Shown here: piece by piece, positions 22,130 to 34,118 of the stretch
Position numbering within the stretch: the stretch's first letter is position 1
Layout: each line of letters begins with the position of its first letter
Assembly (NCBI GenBank): GCA_026168455.1
Contig: CM047426.1
Location: 82,673,986 to 82,737,985, forward strand
Direction: 5' to 3'
DNA: 64,000 bases
Source: Theocolax elegans
Lineage: Eukaryota > Arthropoda > Insecta > Hymenoptera > Cerocephalidae
Program-made: the position numbers and the translations under genes
Notes under the pieces: model-generated
Seen by the model: only the letters and a program-made list of their open reading frames with translations
The model's database searches: none
What the model was told of the DNA's origin: nothing

Positions 22130-24091
22130 TATAATTTCATCTAATTTGTTTTCCGTCGCGCAATGTAACGTTTGGGTTGCCGCCCGCCGTGACGCGATCG
22201 TACAAACTGGACCGGAGACTATCCATCCGAGAACTGTATTTTGTGCAACCAAACCTGAATCGGCAATTTCTTAACTTCTGAGCGAATCAGCTGACTGTAT
22301 ATATCCGCGCCTAATATAACATCGATTGAGTCCGGTATATAAAAATGTGGATCTGCGAGAGATAAGTTTGAAAATATACTCAAATCGAGACCCATCGGGC
22401 GACGCGCTGGTAAACGGGATGTTAATTTCGGAAGTATAAAGCATCAGTTTCAATTTCTATGGAAGCCTCAGTCAACGATTTTATTGTAAATCGCGTGGCA
22501 AATCGTGCCGTACCCGCGGTATTAGTACCTAGACCAGTTAATGGGACGTTTACCCGACGTTTAGTTAGTCCGACCAGACTCGCGACAGAGTTTGTAACAA
22601 AGGAAGCTTCGGATCCTTGATCGAGTAAGGCTCGTACGCGTGTTTGATTTCCGTTTGGTTCCAACGAGTGTTAGTTGAGCGGTAGCTAGAATAACATGAT
22701 AACTTCGCGGAGAGAAGCTAGTTGTAAGAGCGTTCACGCTACTTGCGGAATTAACGTCTTCGTCATCATTTTTTATTTGTTTACTATCCCGGTTATCAAA
22801 GGAAGCGTTACTAGTCGATGAACTGAGATGAATCATGGTATGATGCCGTTCTTTACAGGTCGCGCATTTACTTAATGAGACACATTCGGAGACTCTATGC
22901 GGCCCGAGGCAATAAAACCGAGCTGCAATCGACGTACGTCTCGACGACGTTCATATGGCGTTTTGGCTTTAAACCGATAGCATGGTAAAGGGCGTGTGTG
23001 TTATCGCACAACGGGCATTTTACTTTTCGATCTGTGCGAGTCTGTGAACTAGTCGCGTGATATACTTTTCGCGCACTTGAAAGAGGTTTCGTCGGCGGAA
23101 TTAACCTTCTATCCGATGTACTACCTTCAGACGCGATCATGCTCAGAGTTTGAGATCTTTGTTCCAAAAATTCTGCTAACTCACTAAATTTTGGAAACCG
23201 CTCAAGTGAATTCGCGTTATTATTATCAAGCGTAGCATTAATAAGAGTGCGGCGATCCTTTATGCTTAAATCGGCTTCCCAAGCTTTGCGCGAATCGGGG
23301 TCTAAACGTGCAGCTAAAATAAAAACAAACATACATCCCAATATTCGACAGGCATCTGTAAATTTGTTAGCGCGCGAATAATGCGTTGAGCTTCGTCCGC
23401 GAAACTTCGTAATTCCACCGCAGATTCTTTCTTTAGATAGGGCATATCTAAAAGTGCTCGCAAATGATTATTAACAATGAGTCGCGGATTGTGAAAACGC
23501 GCTTTCAATGCCTGCCAAGTCGTCAGATAGTTTGCATTCGTAGTAGCAACGTTTTTTACAAGGTCGGCCGCGGTACCTCTTAAACAAGTTTTTAAATATT
23601 GCAATTTCGTCGCGTCGGATAATCGAGATGCATTATGAACTAATGTCGTAAACAAATCACAAAAATTCTCCCAATCTTCATATCTACCGGAGAATGAAGG
23701 TAGGTCTAGTTTTGGGAGCTTAGCCGCGCGGGGTTCGAATTCAGTCATTCGGTAAGTTGGTGATCCCGATGGTTAAAACAGTTTCTGTCAGTGTCAAGTC
23801 TGATTTTAATGTTAAAAGAAAGTCAAGTGTATCTTCATATAATACTTGTAGTTTTGTCATTACTCCGCTGGTAGTATAAGAGTCAATTGCGGCCTCATCG
23901 CGTACAACGATCTCCTCGTGTGTCGATCGCGCATCGCTCCAAACCTCCTTCATTGTTTCGATACGGGAATTAACGATATTTAAATTAAAACTATCACGCG
24001 CCTTCTCCTTTAGTCGAGCGCTCAACAGTTCAATTTCTGATACACGCGCGTTTTGTAAAGATACAAGCTTTTTTAAGGCTAACGGAGCCAT
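22130..24091 (-). pseudogene. Pao gag-protease, unit 3 (frameshifted)
   Basis: Gag is split into 23,741-24,091 (N-terminal coiled-coil-like region), 23,314-23,748 (core) and 22,895-23,341 (C-terminus with the first zinc knuckle). The gag break near 23,773 is a single extra T relative to unit 2. The knuckle-to-protease part is at 22,561-22,836 and 22,422-22,664, where the protease active-site region reads ALLDQGSEASFV. BEL/Pao proteases usually show LLDxGSxxSF here, so the catalytic Asp is retained. The remaining protease part follows to about 22,180. No reverse transcriptase follows. Confidence 0.9.
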
Positions 24092-24469
24092 TTCTCTTTG
24101 TAACTCAGATAATAAGTTTTAACACACAATAGCAAATAAAAATCACAAATACCGACACTTAAGCACATTCACACAAACGCAAATTATTGCTAGATTAACT
24201 ACCTTAAATATTTAATCTGAAACGAAGAATTAATACATACGGAAGTTACAATCAATAATCTTAAACGCAAAACTTAAAATAGCACAGCGCAGTTCGATAA
24301 TTTAAACAAGACGTATCAGCAAACACGTTATAAAATATAATTGTTAACCTGAAGCGAATCGATATACAAATAACTACTGATAAGATGTAAATTTTAGTAT
24401 ATTAGATTTTTGTCTCCTTTTATATATCAAGTATTGAACCGTATCATTAAATCTAGCACAATTCCACCT

Positions 24470-24487
24470 TCCTCACCCGGGGCACCA
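24470..24487 (-). other. tRNA primer-binding site, copy 3
   Basis: Identical to the copy at 20,813-20,830 and abuts the LTR terminus at 24,488. Its conserved location in all units confirms the orientation of the element and the LTR boundary on this side. Confidence 0.7.
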
Positions 24488-25294
24488 TGTTTATAAGTCT
24501 CGTGAAATAAGAAAAGAAATTATTAAGTAAATTAATATAAAGGCAATTATTATGTGAGTTCGGTGGTTAGGATAGGTGGAGGATCGTGCCAGATAATAAA
24601 GATACACAATTTAAAGTGAAAATAGAATTAAATTTATTTTAATTTAAATTAAATATATCGGCATTAAAAAACCCCAGTTGATGTGGGGAAAAAGCCTTGA
24701 TATATATCTAAATATCTAATTTATCCTGATATAATTACTAAATAACTTACATTAAACTTATTACAATTGGAAACTGTTACTAAACTAGGAATAATAATAA
24801 TAACAATAATAATAGTAATAATAACGGACTATGAATACATAAAATGGAATCGCTCGCGCAACTAGCGATCCTTCCCTTACGTGTACGCTGGCGTCGCGAT
24901 CCGGTGTGTTCCAACACAATCCAGGATTCGACACGATCACGGTCGACCACCTGGATGTAACGGCGATGTCTAGTCGTTCTTCCAGACAAATCAACAATCG
25001 GCCGAGAAGCTAGGCTTGTCAATCCAGTTATAATATCAAGCGATCACGCTAATATCAAGAGATCCAAAGATTGGGCAGGCACTGCCCAGGTATTCACACA
25101 CACGCACAGAAATCGCGAACACCAGCTACACGTCACCCAATAGTTTATAATCAACCTCGCAAAATGATCAATAACACACAATGCCGTGAAAAGGTACAAG
25201 TTGCCCGGTTGCTGGCTAGACTCGAAGTGTCGCTCGTCCGTCAAAGATCTGTCAATCAGGGTCTTGGTCAGGGTTAGGGTGGGGATGTATTCCA
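24488..25294 (-). repeat. Pao LTR, copy 3 (boundary partly inferred)
   Basis: Best-preserved LTR. The minus-strand 3' terminus ...ATAAACA is at 24,488, next to the primer-binding site ending at 24,487. The candidate minus-strand 5' terminus is at 25,294 (preceded by AAAGGGAACTACACA) or alternatively at 24,916. The ATT/ATA-rich microsatellite lies at about 24,790-24,823. Confidence 0.6.
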
Positions 25295-25667
25295 TGTGTA
25301 GTTCCCTTTAGCGTACCATTCGGTATATCGCTGTTTGTTTCAACTCACTAGCAGTCGACAATCGAGAAACATATGGTTAGAGCTAGGTATATACGGGGAC
25401 ACGACGGCTGCCTACTCTACCGCTCATAAAACTCCTTTGAAATTCCCGTGAAACAATGAACTATGGTTCTATTTGGGAATTTCCTTGTCATATGTTCTTC
25501 CAACGTGTTTGGCCATGCCGCTCAAAATATGTATTTTCTTATTGTATGCTTCTAAACGCTCATATATTAAGAAAGACGCGCGTAAATACGTGACAAAAGG
25601 GATGGCAAAAAGATTTACTCTTAACCGTGCCTTTTTTTCAAATTTAAAGCGTATAAATACGCGAACA

Positions 25668-28150
25668 ACAGCAAAATAATTAACAATGTATTGTGCATCA
25701 TGAGTTACTTAACCAATTTAATCGAAAATATTATAGGATGATCCGCATATACGAGTCATGGATACCAAAATTAATCGTTCCTCTCAGTTAATTCGTGGAA
25801 ACGGGGCTCTCTCAAACATCGTTCGAAGTTAAAGGTATTTGCAATTACACGGGTGCTCGGGTCCTTTGAAAAAGCACGTCGGAAATTTGGTGGTCGCGCG
25901 TCCGCAATCGCAAGCGTCTCGAAACTTGAGGGGCCATTCACCCAGCATCGTGGTTAGATCGACTAGAGAGTTTGCTCGATATCATCGAGATAAACTTGCA
26001 TTGGAAAGAAAGACACCGATCCCAATAGAAAGTGATTCTTTCCTTGATTCGAACCTCGAAAGGGTGAGTCATAACTTGGGAAAACTTCTCGGACGAGGGG
26101 GGGGGGAGAAGGACTCGGTCAACACAGAAGAAATAAATAGAGATTAAACGCAAGATGAGAGATGGAATTCCCATGGAAAATCAATGGTTAATCTTGATCC
26201 GCCTACGCGCAAAATCGAAAACACATTCCGTTGTTACAGCTGACCGGGTCATCCCTATACAATAATGAACCTCAGGAATTCGACGGATAATACCTATGTC
26301 GTATAGCGTCAGGTTCTATATCTTTACGGAATTTCGGAATAGCATTGATCCTCGCAAGGTCTAAGCAACGCCCAAAGTTCAGCTTGAGAAAAATGAGCTA
26401 CTCAGGAGCCAAGCTGTTACACCGAGTTACGATAAGCGGTGTGCGTTAGTATTTCCCTCCTCTTTCCTTCTTCTTCCCTCCACCCCCTGAAAAGTAAAAA
26501 TTCGTTGCATTAACGTGCGAATAAATCTCGGGCGGTCGGGTTCACTCCTCCCCCGTCGGCAAGACGAGCTTTATCTTATCGCTTGTAGGGAGCGTTTCCC
26601 ATATTTAGTCCCTCGCCGTGTAACCGTTATTTATGTACCCTCCTGGCTTCTTGCGTGTGCGCTCCTGACCCCGAGACCTAGCTATGACTGCGTCTCCCCT
26701 TGCGGCGGCTGCCCTTCCTTCCTCTCTTTTTTTTTCTTGTAGCCAAGGCTCGCTTGGAAATGACTGAAAAGGAATTGTGAATGAAGGAGAATGGTCACTT
26801 GGATATCTTCAGTATTCCCGTTTCTCTCTTCATTCGAATTACACCGCATTTTTTATATTTTTATTTCTTTTAACGAATGAAGTTGTATTCGATTTGTGAA
26901 GAAAATTGATCGATAAGTAACTGATGAATTCACAATATCGAAAGTGACTAAATAAATTAATGAATAATTTAATCAAGAACATACATCAACTTTCTTAAAG
27001 AGAATAATAAATGCGTGTACTGCGAAACACTCGTTATACATTATACTTTTATTATTTACCTCCATTGTGTATATAATACTTACTAGAGAAGCACTGAAAT
27101 TTCCGAAAGAATAATAAATCACAAGTCTTAATTTAACCAAGATTTTAATCTTATTCGTGCAAAAAGCAGATAGAGTCATCTCATAATCCGGAAATGAAAA
27201 TATATTATAACAGATAAAGTAAATTTCTTTTAATATACCTCCTTGATCTCTTAAAATTCGCGAATATAAATACTGGCGCATTTTTTTAAAGAGCGAAGCG
27301 TAAAATTTCATCACGAGCAACTGTTTCTTCACGATTTTAGATATTATACACTTAAAGATGACTATGTAAATTTACGTATACACAACATCCCCAGAATTCG
27401 ATTGTCTTCTTTGATTTTTGAATGATTTGGGTGTAATTATTTAAAATGCTAAAGAGACCGTTTTAACAGTACTATCCGACAATACAAAAGAGAGACAAGA
27501 AAATATATACGTACGTATCTATTGAAATAATAAAAGAGACAGGTGAACGAAGAAATAATAACGATAGCAAAGAAGGTTACCGGAGCAACAGTCGGACAAT
27601 GGGAATCTCTGACCACGAGAATAAAGAGATGTGGGTTTGCGTGGGAAGGCCTATAACGAGAAAATGATTGAGAGAGTAATAGAAAGTAAGTCACCTCCCC
27701 TTACCGAAACACCTAAAAGCCAAGAAGTGCTTCTATTTATATATACGCCTGTTAAATATTGCGGTAGCGTCTCACCAATATGTATTTAACGCGTGTAATA
27801 CGAATTTATGGAACTATGCCGTTAAGAAAAATACAGAGAGTTCGTGTTTGCTCGTTCATTCGCTTTACGAGAACGTTTATCGAGGCCCATTGTATCCTAC
27901 ACCTTACTACTTTGATAGCTTCTGCTGAATATGCAATTTATAATATTTATCTGCGTCATTGGTGTTAATTCTCTTTGCTTATTAGTCGAAAATAATGCTA
28001 ATTACTGACGTGCTTTTTCGTTACTGTAACTATACGTTGGTAGAACAGATGAATTTGACCAAATAGTCGAAGGTGACAGAGTTAAGGAACTTTTGTTATT
28101 TTCGGATCGAACAGTGTGACACGGAGACTCAACCAAAGTCGAGATTCACA
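25668..28150. other. Mixed sequence right of the Pao array, no gene recognised
   Basis: 25,839-26,147 (plus) is open for 102 codons in a mixed-composition island but has no domain I recognise, and its C-terminal part runs through a G homopolymer. 26,430-26,760 is a C/T-rich, GC-richer island. 26,800-28,100 is AT-rich with short unremarkable frames. No RNA gene seen. Confidence 0.5.
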
Positions 28151-28217
28151 TTAAAAAGTAAGAGAAGAAAAAGCATAAGAAGTAGAAGAAGAAGACGAAG
28201 AAGAAGGAGAAGAAATA
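28151..28217. repeat. (AAG)n-rich purine tract
   Basis: Degenerate AAG/GAA trinucleotide repeat on the plus strand. The encoded low-complexity K/E or F/S frames are artefacts. Confidence 0.85.
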
Positions 28218-28611
28218 GTCGACTTTGCTCTGGTTAAAGCAAGGAGAAAAGGTAAACCTTAGAGCAAATAGAGAAAAACCAAAGAAAAGAGAAAGGAGGT
28301 GCAGTCGTGGAAAAAAGTATTCAAATGTAGACAAATAGAAAGGAGAGGAAAATCAAAGAGGATCCAGAGTGACTACACGCGGAAGCAAGATAAAAAAAGA
28401 AATTCGAATCGAGTGAGTTCATGAGCGAGCGGGTCATCGCACCGAGTACATTGGCCAAGTGACTTTCGGCTGCAGGGTCGACTCCGCACGGGATGCTTCG
28501 CTATTTCCCTCTCCTACGCTCGGGCTATCATCCCTTTCTATGTGCTTCTCTATCCGCGGAAAAACCGGAGAGACGCGTAGCTGTATTTGGCTTCTGTACG
28601 ACATCAGTTTG
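28218..28611. other. Purine-rich then mixed-composition sequence
   Basis: Purine-rich to about 28,400, then mixed composition to 28,610. The frame at 28,459-28,770 (plus) runs through the CT microsatellite and is low complexity. Nothing recognised. Confidence 0.5.
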
Positions 28612-28643
28612 CTTCTCTCTCTCTCTCTCTCTCTCCCTCTCTC
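28612..28643. repeat. (CT)n microsatellite
   Basis: CT dinucleotide repeat with one interruption. Confidence 0.95.
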
Positions 28644-28699
28644 GTCTTTTTTTTCTCTCAGTCTTTTTACCGAGAGCAACAGAGAGGAGTTAACGGACT

Positions 28700-30160
28700 A
28701 TAGAATGGGAGAGGGTACCCGAGAAAATGCACCGAAAATATCATTACGTAAGAGAAATAAAATTTATTAATTATTTATTTTATATCAACCTTATTTTCTG
28801 ATTAAATTATATTGCATTTTAGTAGTTTTAATAAGACAGGTTATAATTAATATACGCGAGTCAAATTATCTGTTATCTAGGTCAATATCGATTTATTTAT
28901 GGCTTACTTTTACCAGAGATTAATTAACTTTTTTTTTTATCTGTAATTGAATATTTACATGTTATTCGTACTGTTTTATTAATTAAAAGCTGAATTTCTA
29001 AAAGATATTTGTGACGATATAATTATAAAGTGACACTGAGGTGTATGTTGTAATTGAAAATACATTTTACTTTCAGTATAGTATCAAAATTTATTTTTTA
29101 CACAAAATTAAGCTGATAATAATGATGTGTGTGTATGTGTGGCTTAAATTTATGTCCATAACGTGAGTTTTTGTAAACACCATATTAACATCGATAATAA
29201 AAATCAGGTAATAACGAAAATTGTTATTTTTAGTAATATAACTTGTTATTATGAATTTGACCTCGTTTGACTAAAATATTATTAAAGATGTAACTGTTAT
29301 TTTTGAACGTACTGAAACATTAAAAGTACTTTTGAACGTTATATAAATAATTTCATTAAAACCCGTATGTTAAAAGTTTTATTTCCATCAACACAAAACT
29401 GTTCTAATATTAAGTTATTAATACTTCAGTTTATTTAAAAATGTTATCATAGAATATTAACTTATTTCTAATCTTCGAGTTTTCAAAAAGCAGATGAAAT
29501 TAGGTAATTAATAATTAAATAATTAGCCGCACTTAAAAAAGTGATAAGTATTGATGCAATAGTTAAAATGCATGAAGTTTATAATGTTGATTACAGCAAT
29601 TCTTAATTAAACAAAACTTGGGTAGTGTAGTCTCATTACCTGTCAGAACACACACCGAAACTACTTGTTATCGAACGACCTTTTATGCAAATGTACTTTA
29701 ACGCACATGTGGAACGGTTGCCTTCTCTTATTATTTCAAGTAACGTTCACTACGAGGTCGTGCATAAGGTAAACAGCGCGAGTTAGAATGAACATTTTTC
29801 CATCCACTTTCGGTGCATTGTTTTTTAATGCAGATTTCGCATGAATTTTAAAAATATGTTCATAAATTTTTCACCTACTAGATAAACGCGTGCAACAAAA
29901 AAAAATAAGTAAACCCAAGCTCAAATTGAAAGAAACAAAGGAGATAAGAGTTGAGGAAACAAGAGAAAATAAGGGATGGTAACCGATAATTGGCACTGAT
30001 CGAATGATCCAGTGCAATTGAATGATAAGTAGCATTGGACAAGATAATTACAGATGATAAAAATATAAACGAAATATTGAGCTCGTTACACGTGTTGAAT
30101 TGAAACGTTACCTATTGATAATGTCTAATTAAATCTTAATATATCTAATATTAATATACG
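28700..30160. other. AT-rich stretch, nothing recognised
   Basis: Very AT-rich, no frame of note. There is a short GT run near 29,126-29,141 and no repeats shared with other parts of the window. Confidence 0.6.
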
Positions 30161-30255
30161 AAAAAGTGATTTTCTCAGATTTTGTCAGACGTTTAAGAGA
30201 ACCGGAGATCCAGGACCAACCAGATAAAGAGAGGAATACACACGTAGAGGGAGAT

Positions 30256-30281
30256 GGAGAGAGAGAGAGAGAGAGAGAGAG
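30256..30281. repeat. (GA)n microsatellite next to a CpG-rich block
   Basis: GA repeat lying directly upstream of the GC-rich block at 30,300-30,460. GA runs near insect promoters can bind GAGA-type factors, but simple GA arrays are common throughout this window. Confidence 0.9.
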
Positions 30282-30299
30282 TGAGAGTAAGAGAGAGAA

Positions 30300-30660
30300 A
30301 GAAGATGAGGTTGGAGTCGCGCGGCCGCCGCCGCCCTCTCGCGCGTTACCCGCGGCCCCGATCAATACGTCTCCGGTGGTGGCTCCGCTAGGCAACGGCG
30401 CACCGTAGCTGCGCGCTATACCCCGTGTGCGACATATAAATGCCGGAGCGGTTTTCGAAATTTTGCTTTGGCACCGGGAGGACGGGGGTTTCCGTTCTCT
30501 TTATGCTTTATTCGCACGCGGTCCATCCACGCTAAGAAATGGAACATTGTTGCGCGAAACCAAATTTATAGCTCCCTTAACTTTTTCTTTCTCGCGTCTT
30601 GGCGCTTATCGAATACGCGGTCAAGTTTACCTTTTCTTTTACATTTTCCTTTATTAAACT
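30300..30660. promoter_or_regulatory. CpG-rich island with TATA-like motif
   Basis: 30,315-30,460 is the most GC/CpG-dense block outside the Pao array, containing GCGCGGCCGCCGCCGCC, CGCGCG and CCGCGG. A CATATAAATG motif lies at 30,435-30,444. A GA microsatellite lies upstream and pyrimidine-rich sequence downstream. This could be a promoter or an exon. The frame 30,166-30,408 (plus) ends in a P/A-rich peptide that I cannot assign, and the opposite strand is open as well. Confidence 0.25.
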
Positions 30661-33566
30661 TAAATTACTATGTTATCGTTTTTATTAACTTTCGTAGACA
30701 ATCATTTAGTTAGACATAAATGGCGAAGGATTAAGAAGGATATCTCAGTTTTCAAATAGTAGAATTATTTTAAGCGTCTTATTGTATCAAATCTGTATAA
30801 TTTGATTTGCAATATTGACCTTTATAATTGCCTCTAAAAAAATCTCACTACAAATCATTTTAATTGCTTCATTTAAATACTATTATTGAGAATCACGTTT
30901 TGCTAGGATTGATTTAATTTTCAGTCCAGTAAAGTGATTTTCCTTTTTGTCGACTTCACTGCCTTTAGAGAGTATATTCTAAAATCGTCATTGGTTAACG
31001 TGACTACTAGCAGTAAAAATATTTTATTTAATATATAGAGCAATTTGATAATTTGTCCACTTTTCCTGTTTTATATAAAAAATGACGAAGAATATGTCAA
31101 CGAAATCTTATCATAAATCGTTGGCTCATCAGATTTCTGTATTTGTAGCGTTTAAGCTCTCACTCAACGCGACAAAATGCATCAAAATTCACCCCCGGAT
31201 TCATCAAGCCCCTCGTTTCCCGCGAGGCTGTCATCTCCATCCGTCCGAAGTTTGAAGCCGGATCATGAAACTGCCTCGCACGTGACTGAACGTGCCCCTA
31301 AATTCATAAATAGACTGCGAGTGAGCTTGGCTAGGAAGTAGAAACAACTGCATGTCCAATCACGGTGTATACAACTTATCATAAAATATCTCTTTTTCGG
31401 ACTTATACGCAAATGAGCAAGTGCAAAATGTCATTCTTCTGTCATTTTCCTTTCTCCTAGAAATGTAATATTTATTAATAGAATTTCGCAATCTTTTGTA
31501 CAAGAGGTGAATGTTACGTTATACAATTTACAAATCGTTTGATTAAAATATTGAATAACATTTACATACTTTGATTCGATTTAACATTTCTTGCACGATC
31601 ATTAGAAATGTTTTGAAAACATATATATTTTGAAATTTGTTGAATCGTAAAATAATTAAATACTAAACAGTATACATTAAAACATAGATATGCAATTCAC
31701 TGAAAATGTGGTTGAACTCGTAATGAAAATCAAAAATAATTAATAAGTGCAATAAAATGAAATATAATATATCGTAAAAAGAAAAAGTATTACGCTTTGT
31801 GAAACCAATAAATCGTAATGCGCATTTCTCATATAAGCGATTCAGCGGGGAATAAAGAAAAGAAAAAAAAAAGAAGACGGTTCTCTCACGTGTCTGATGT
31901 AAGCCATGGTAGAGCCTAGGTATAGCCGTAAAAATCGGTTTACCGTGAAACGCTGGTCGAATACGCGCGGACATCAGGTGCACCGGCCACGATTATACGA
32001 GCGCTTTCAACGACTAAGGCGACGTAGTGCAAATGTTATAACGATGCTAATGTACACGTGAAACTCGAAAAGGATGTTCGTCCATGAAATGTGATCTCGT
32101 ATTCCAATCCTTTTTATCTACTGACATATTGAGGTCTGTGCATTGCGAATTATTACTTATATTGTCGTATGTCACTTTGACATATGATTTATCAAATGCT
32201 TCTTTAAATTTTAAATTATCGTACGTGTACGTCTGACGATCTGTTTCCTACAACTCCGAATCGTAAGCAAGTTACGATTAATAATTTATGTCTGGGGGAG
32301 TAGACATAATTAAGAAATTAATTACTTTATACCAATCCCAATAAAAGTAATCGTACACGACGTCAACATTATACAAAACGCCAGTTATTACGCTCATCAA
32401 TACCAAAACGTACAGAACAAAATTATAAGTGGTAGATTATTAAATTTATTTAAAGCTAACTAATTTTATTATTTTTATTTCATAAAATCCGTAGTATAAA
32501 TCTTTATTGATTAAAATACGTATATTTTATCAATTGTTTATTTAAGAGAGCGCAAATTAATTCATAAATAAAATGTATTATTTGTATTAAATGTAATACA
32601 TGATCTAATAACACTTACGACTATAAAAATATAATTCCAGGTAGTATAGTATTATATAGAAAAGTTTAATATTTGTGATTGTCCTTTAATAATTAATTAT
32701 GAGTTTTGGATGTTATACAATATATGTATATATACCTATATTTACATATGTATATATGTACATGTACATATAAAACGAAAGCTTCATTATTTTATTGATA
32801 TGGAATGTTTCAAAATGATAATTAAAGTGCAATGTATTGAATTATTTAGTAATTGTTATTGAATAATTGGTCCGTATTGTAAAATAGCAATCCTGTATAT
32901 GCAAATTGTTATAACATGATAAAAGATTAATGAAAAAACATTATTTCTATTCGGTTAAATAAATGTAATTTTTATAATAAAATTCTGTGAATAATATCAA
33001 TTTACTCAATAAGAACTAGAACGTATACCTTCGAAAAATTGTATTTAGCTATTAAAGTTGAATAAATAAATTAATAGTTCAAAGTTTAATAGATTAACAC
33101 CCAAGAGAAAAAAAAATCAACTGATTATTTATTCATTATCAATGAGTATTGCGTTATTTCATAATCGGCAACTGAAAGAAGGCAGGGGGATAAAACGGAA
33201 ATGTAAATATCGGTGGAAAGGAAGGTGGAAAGGTTAGAGATAAAGAAAGAAAGACGAAACGGGAAAGCGAAAAAAGGGGGATACGAAAGAGAGAAATAGG
33301 GGAAGATTCGCGCATAGCGCGGTTTTGATACGTGAGCCGAATGCGAAAGTGAATTTCTCCTGGTCGCGTCGCGAAGGGCAAAACTGAATGGCGTTGCAGA
33401 AAAAGCCGATGGGTCGAAGGGTTGGCTGGGGATACCGTAGTAGAGGAGGTGGGTGGCAGAAAACGAGCGACAGGAAGAATACGAGAAACGATCCATTAGC
33501 CTCACGTAGGCGTGAATAAATATGCGGCGCGAGATCCACGTCGTTCCACACATGCACGAACTAGAG
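30661..33566. other. AT-rich sequence with one mixed-composition island
   Basis: Mostly AT-rich. 31,150-31,350 is a compact block of balanced, non-repetitive composition containing GCACGTGA (an E-box-like CACGTG) that looks like conserved non-coding DNA. 32,705-32,775 is a TATATG/CATATA palindrome-rich stretch. 33,170-33,560 is purine-rich on the plus strand with overlapping low-complexity minus-strand frames. No gene recognised. Confidence 0.45.
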
Positions 33567-33586
33567 TCTCTCTCTCTCTCTCTCTC
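33567..33586. repeat. (TC)n microsatellite, left part interrupted by the 500-bp repeat
   Basis: TC repeat that stops exactly where the 500-bp repeat begins. A matching TC run resumes at its far end (34,086-34,099). Confidence 0.95.
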
Positions 33587-34086
33587 GTGAAGGAACCTTT
33601 TCCACTATGGATGCAGACCATTTTGTTAAGATAATTAACTTTCTATATGACAGTTATAAATTAGACTATCGCTATATGTACATCGGCATCTTTGCACATC
33701 TCACTCATGTTTTAAAAAACAGTTAATTTTAATATAAGTATACACAAAAAACATTAACTCTTGCATTTTGTAGGTAGTAAAAACAAATGTTTTCTTTCAG
33801 TCTAGTTACCGATTTTATATTTATTCCAATTACCGGGTAGGTTGGACAAAATTGAAACATATATTTCTTTGACCTCCATAAAAAGTCAAATGTCGAAGTT
33901 ACATTTATCTTAGGAAAAGCTCAAGCGAATAGCGATACAAGAAAATTTTCGGTTTAACGGCTATAACTTGACTTTTATTTCCTTAAATTTCAAACTTTCG
34001 ACGAAATAAACGTAGATAGTAGCCGTATATTCGGTATCCCAAGTTAATAAAAACTTGAAATGCAAAAATATATGTAATTTAAATGT
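33587..34086 (+). repeat. 500-bp near-identical dispersed repeat, copy A
   Basis: Compared base by base by eye, it differs from copy B at only two positions: one A/C substitution (ATAAGTATAC versus ATACGTATAC) and one A in a homopolymer. The ends are GTGAAGGAACC and AATTTAAATGT. I see no terminal inverted repeats, poly-A tail or coding frame. It sits precisely within a CT microsatellite, which suggests this is the inserted copy. Confidence 0.95.
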
Positions 34087-34099
34087 CTCTCTCTCTCTC
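34086..34099. repeat. (TC)n microsatellite, right part
   Basis: TC run immediately after copy A, followed by degenerate CTC-rich sequence to about 34,118. Confidence 0.9.
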
Positions 34100-34118
34100 A
34101 ATCTCTCAGTCTCGCTCT

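Larger units (their letters stand above)
13893..25667 (-). mobile_element. Tandem array of a BEL/Pao-type LTR retrotransposon derivative (3.2 units)
   Basis: A ~3.65-kb unit repeats head to tail. The marker AAATGGAATCG recurs at 13,893, 17,550, 21,182 and 24,842, so the periods are 3657, 3632 and 3660 bp, plus an 826-bp partial unit. Read on the minus strand, each complete unit gives LTR, primer-binding site, gag, zinc knuckles, protease, and a short 3' internal piece leading into the next LTR. Reverse transcriptase, RNase H and integrase are absent from every unit. Both outer edges are breakpoints inside the element (left within an LTR, right within internal sequence) and no target-site duplication is visible. 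Family assignment rests on the gag domain, the CX2CX3HX4C knuckle set ending in HHTMIH, and the protease region motifs LLDQGSEASF and LGWIVSGP, all characteristic of BEL/Pao. Confidence 0.93.

Noticed and set aside
25261..25285. GGGTTAGGGT, a telomere-like motif
   Set aside because: Only one or two units inside a retrotransposon LTR; not a telomeric array.
28655..28680. TCAGTCTTTTT, sharing its start with the insect miR-14 sequence as I remember it
   Set aside because: The match ends after about 11 bases and there is no suitable hairpin.
28459..28770. 103-codon plus-strand frame
   Set aside because: It runs through a CT microsatellite and is S/L-rich; the opposite strand is also open. Low-complexity artefact.
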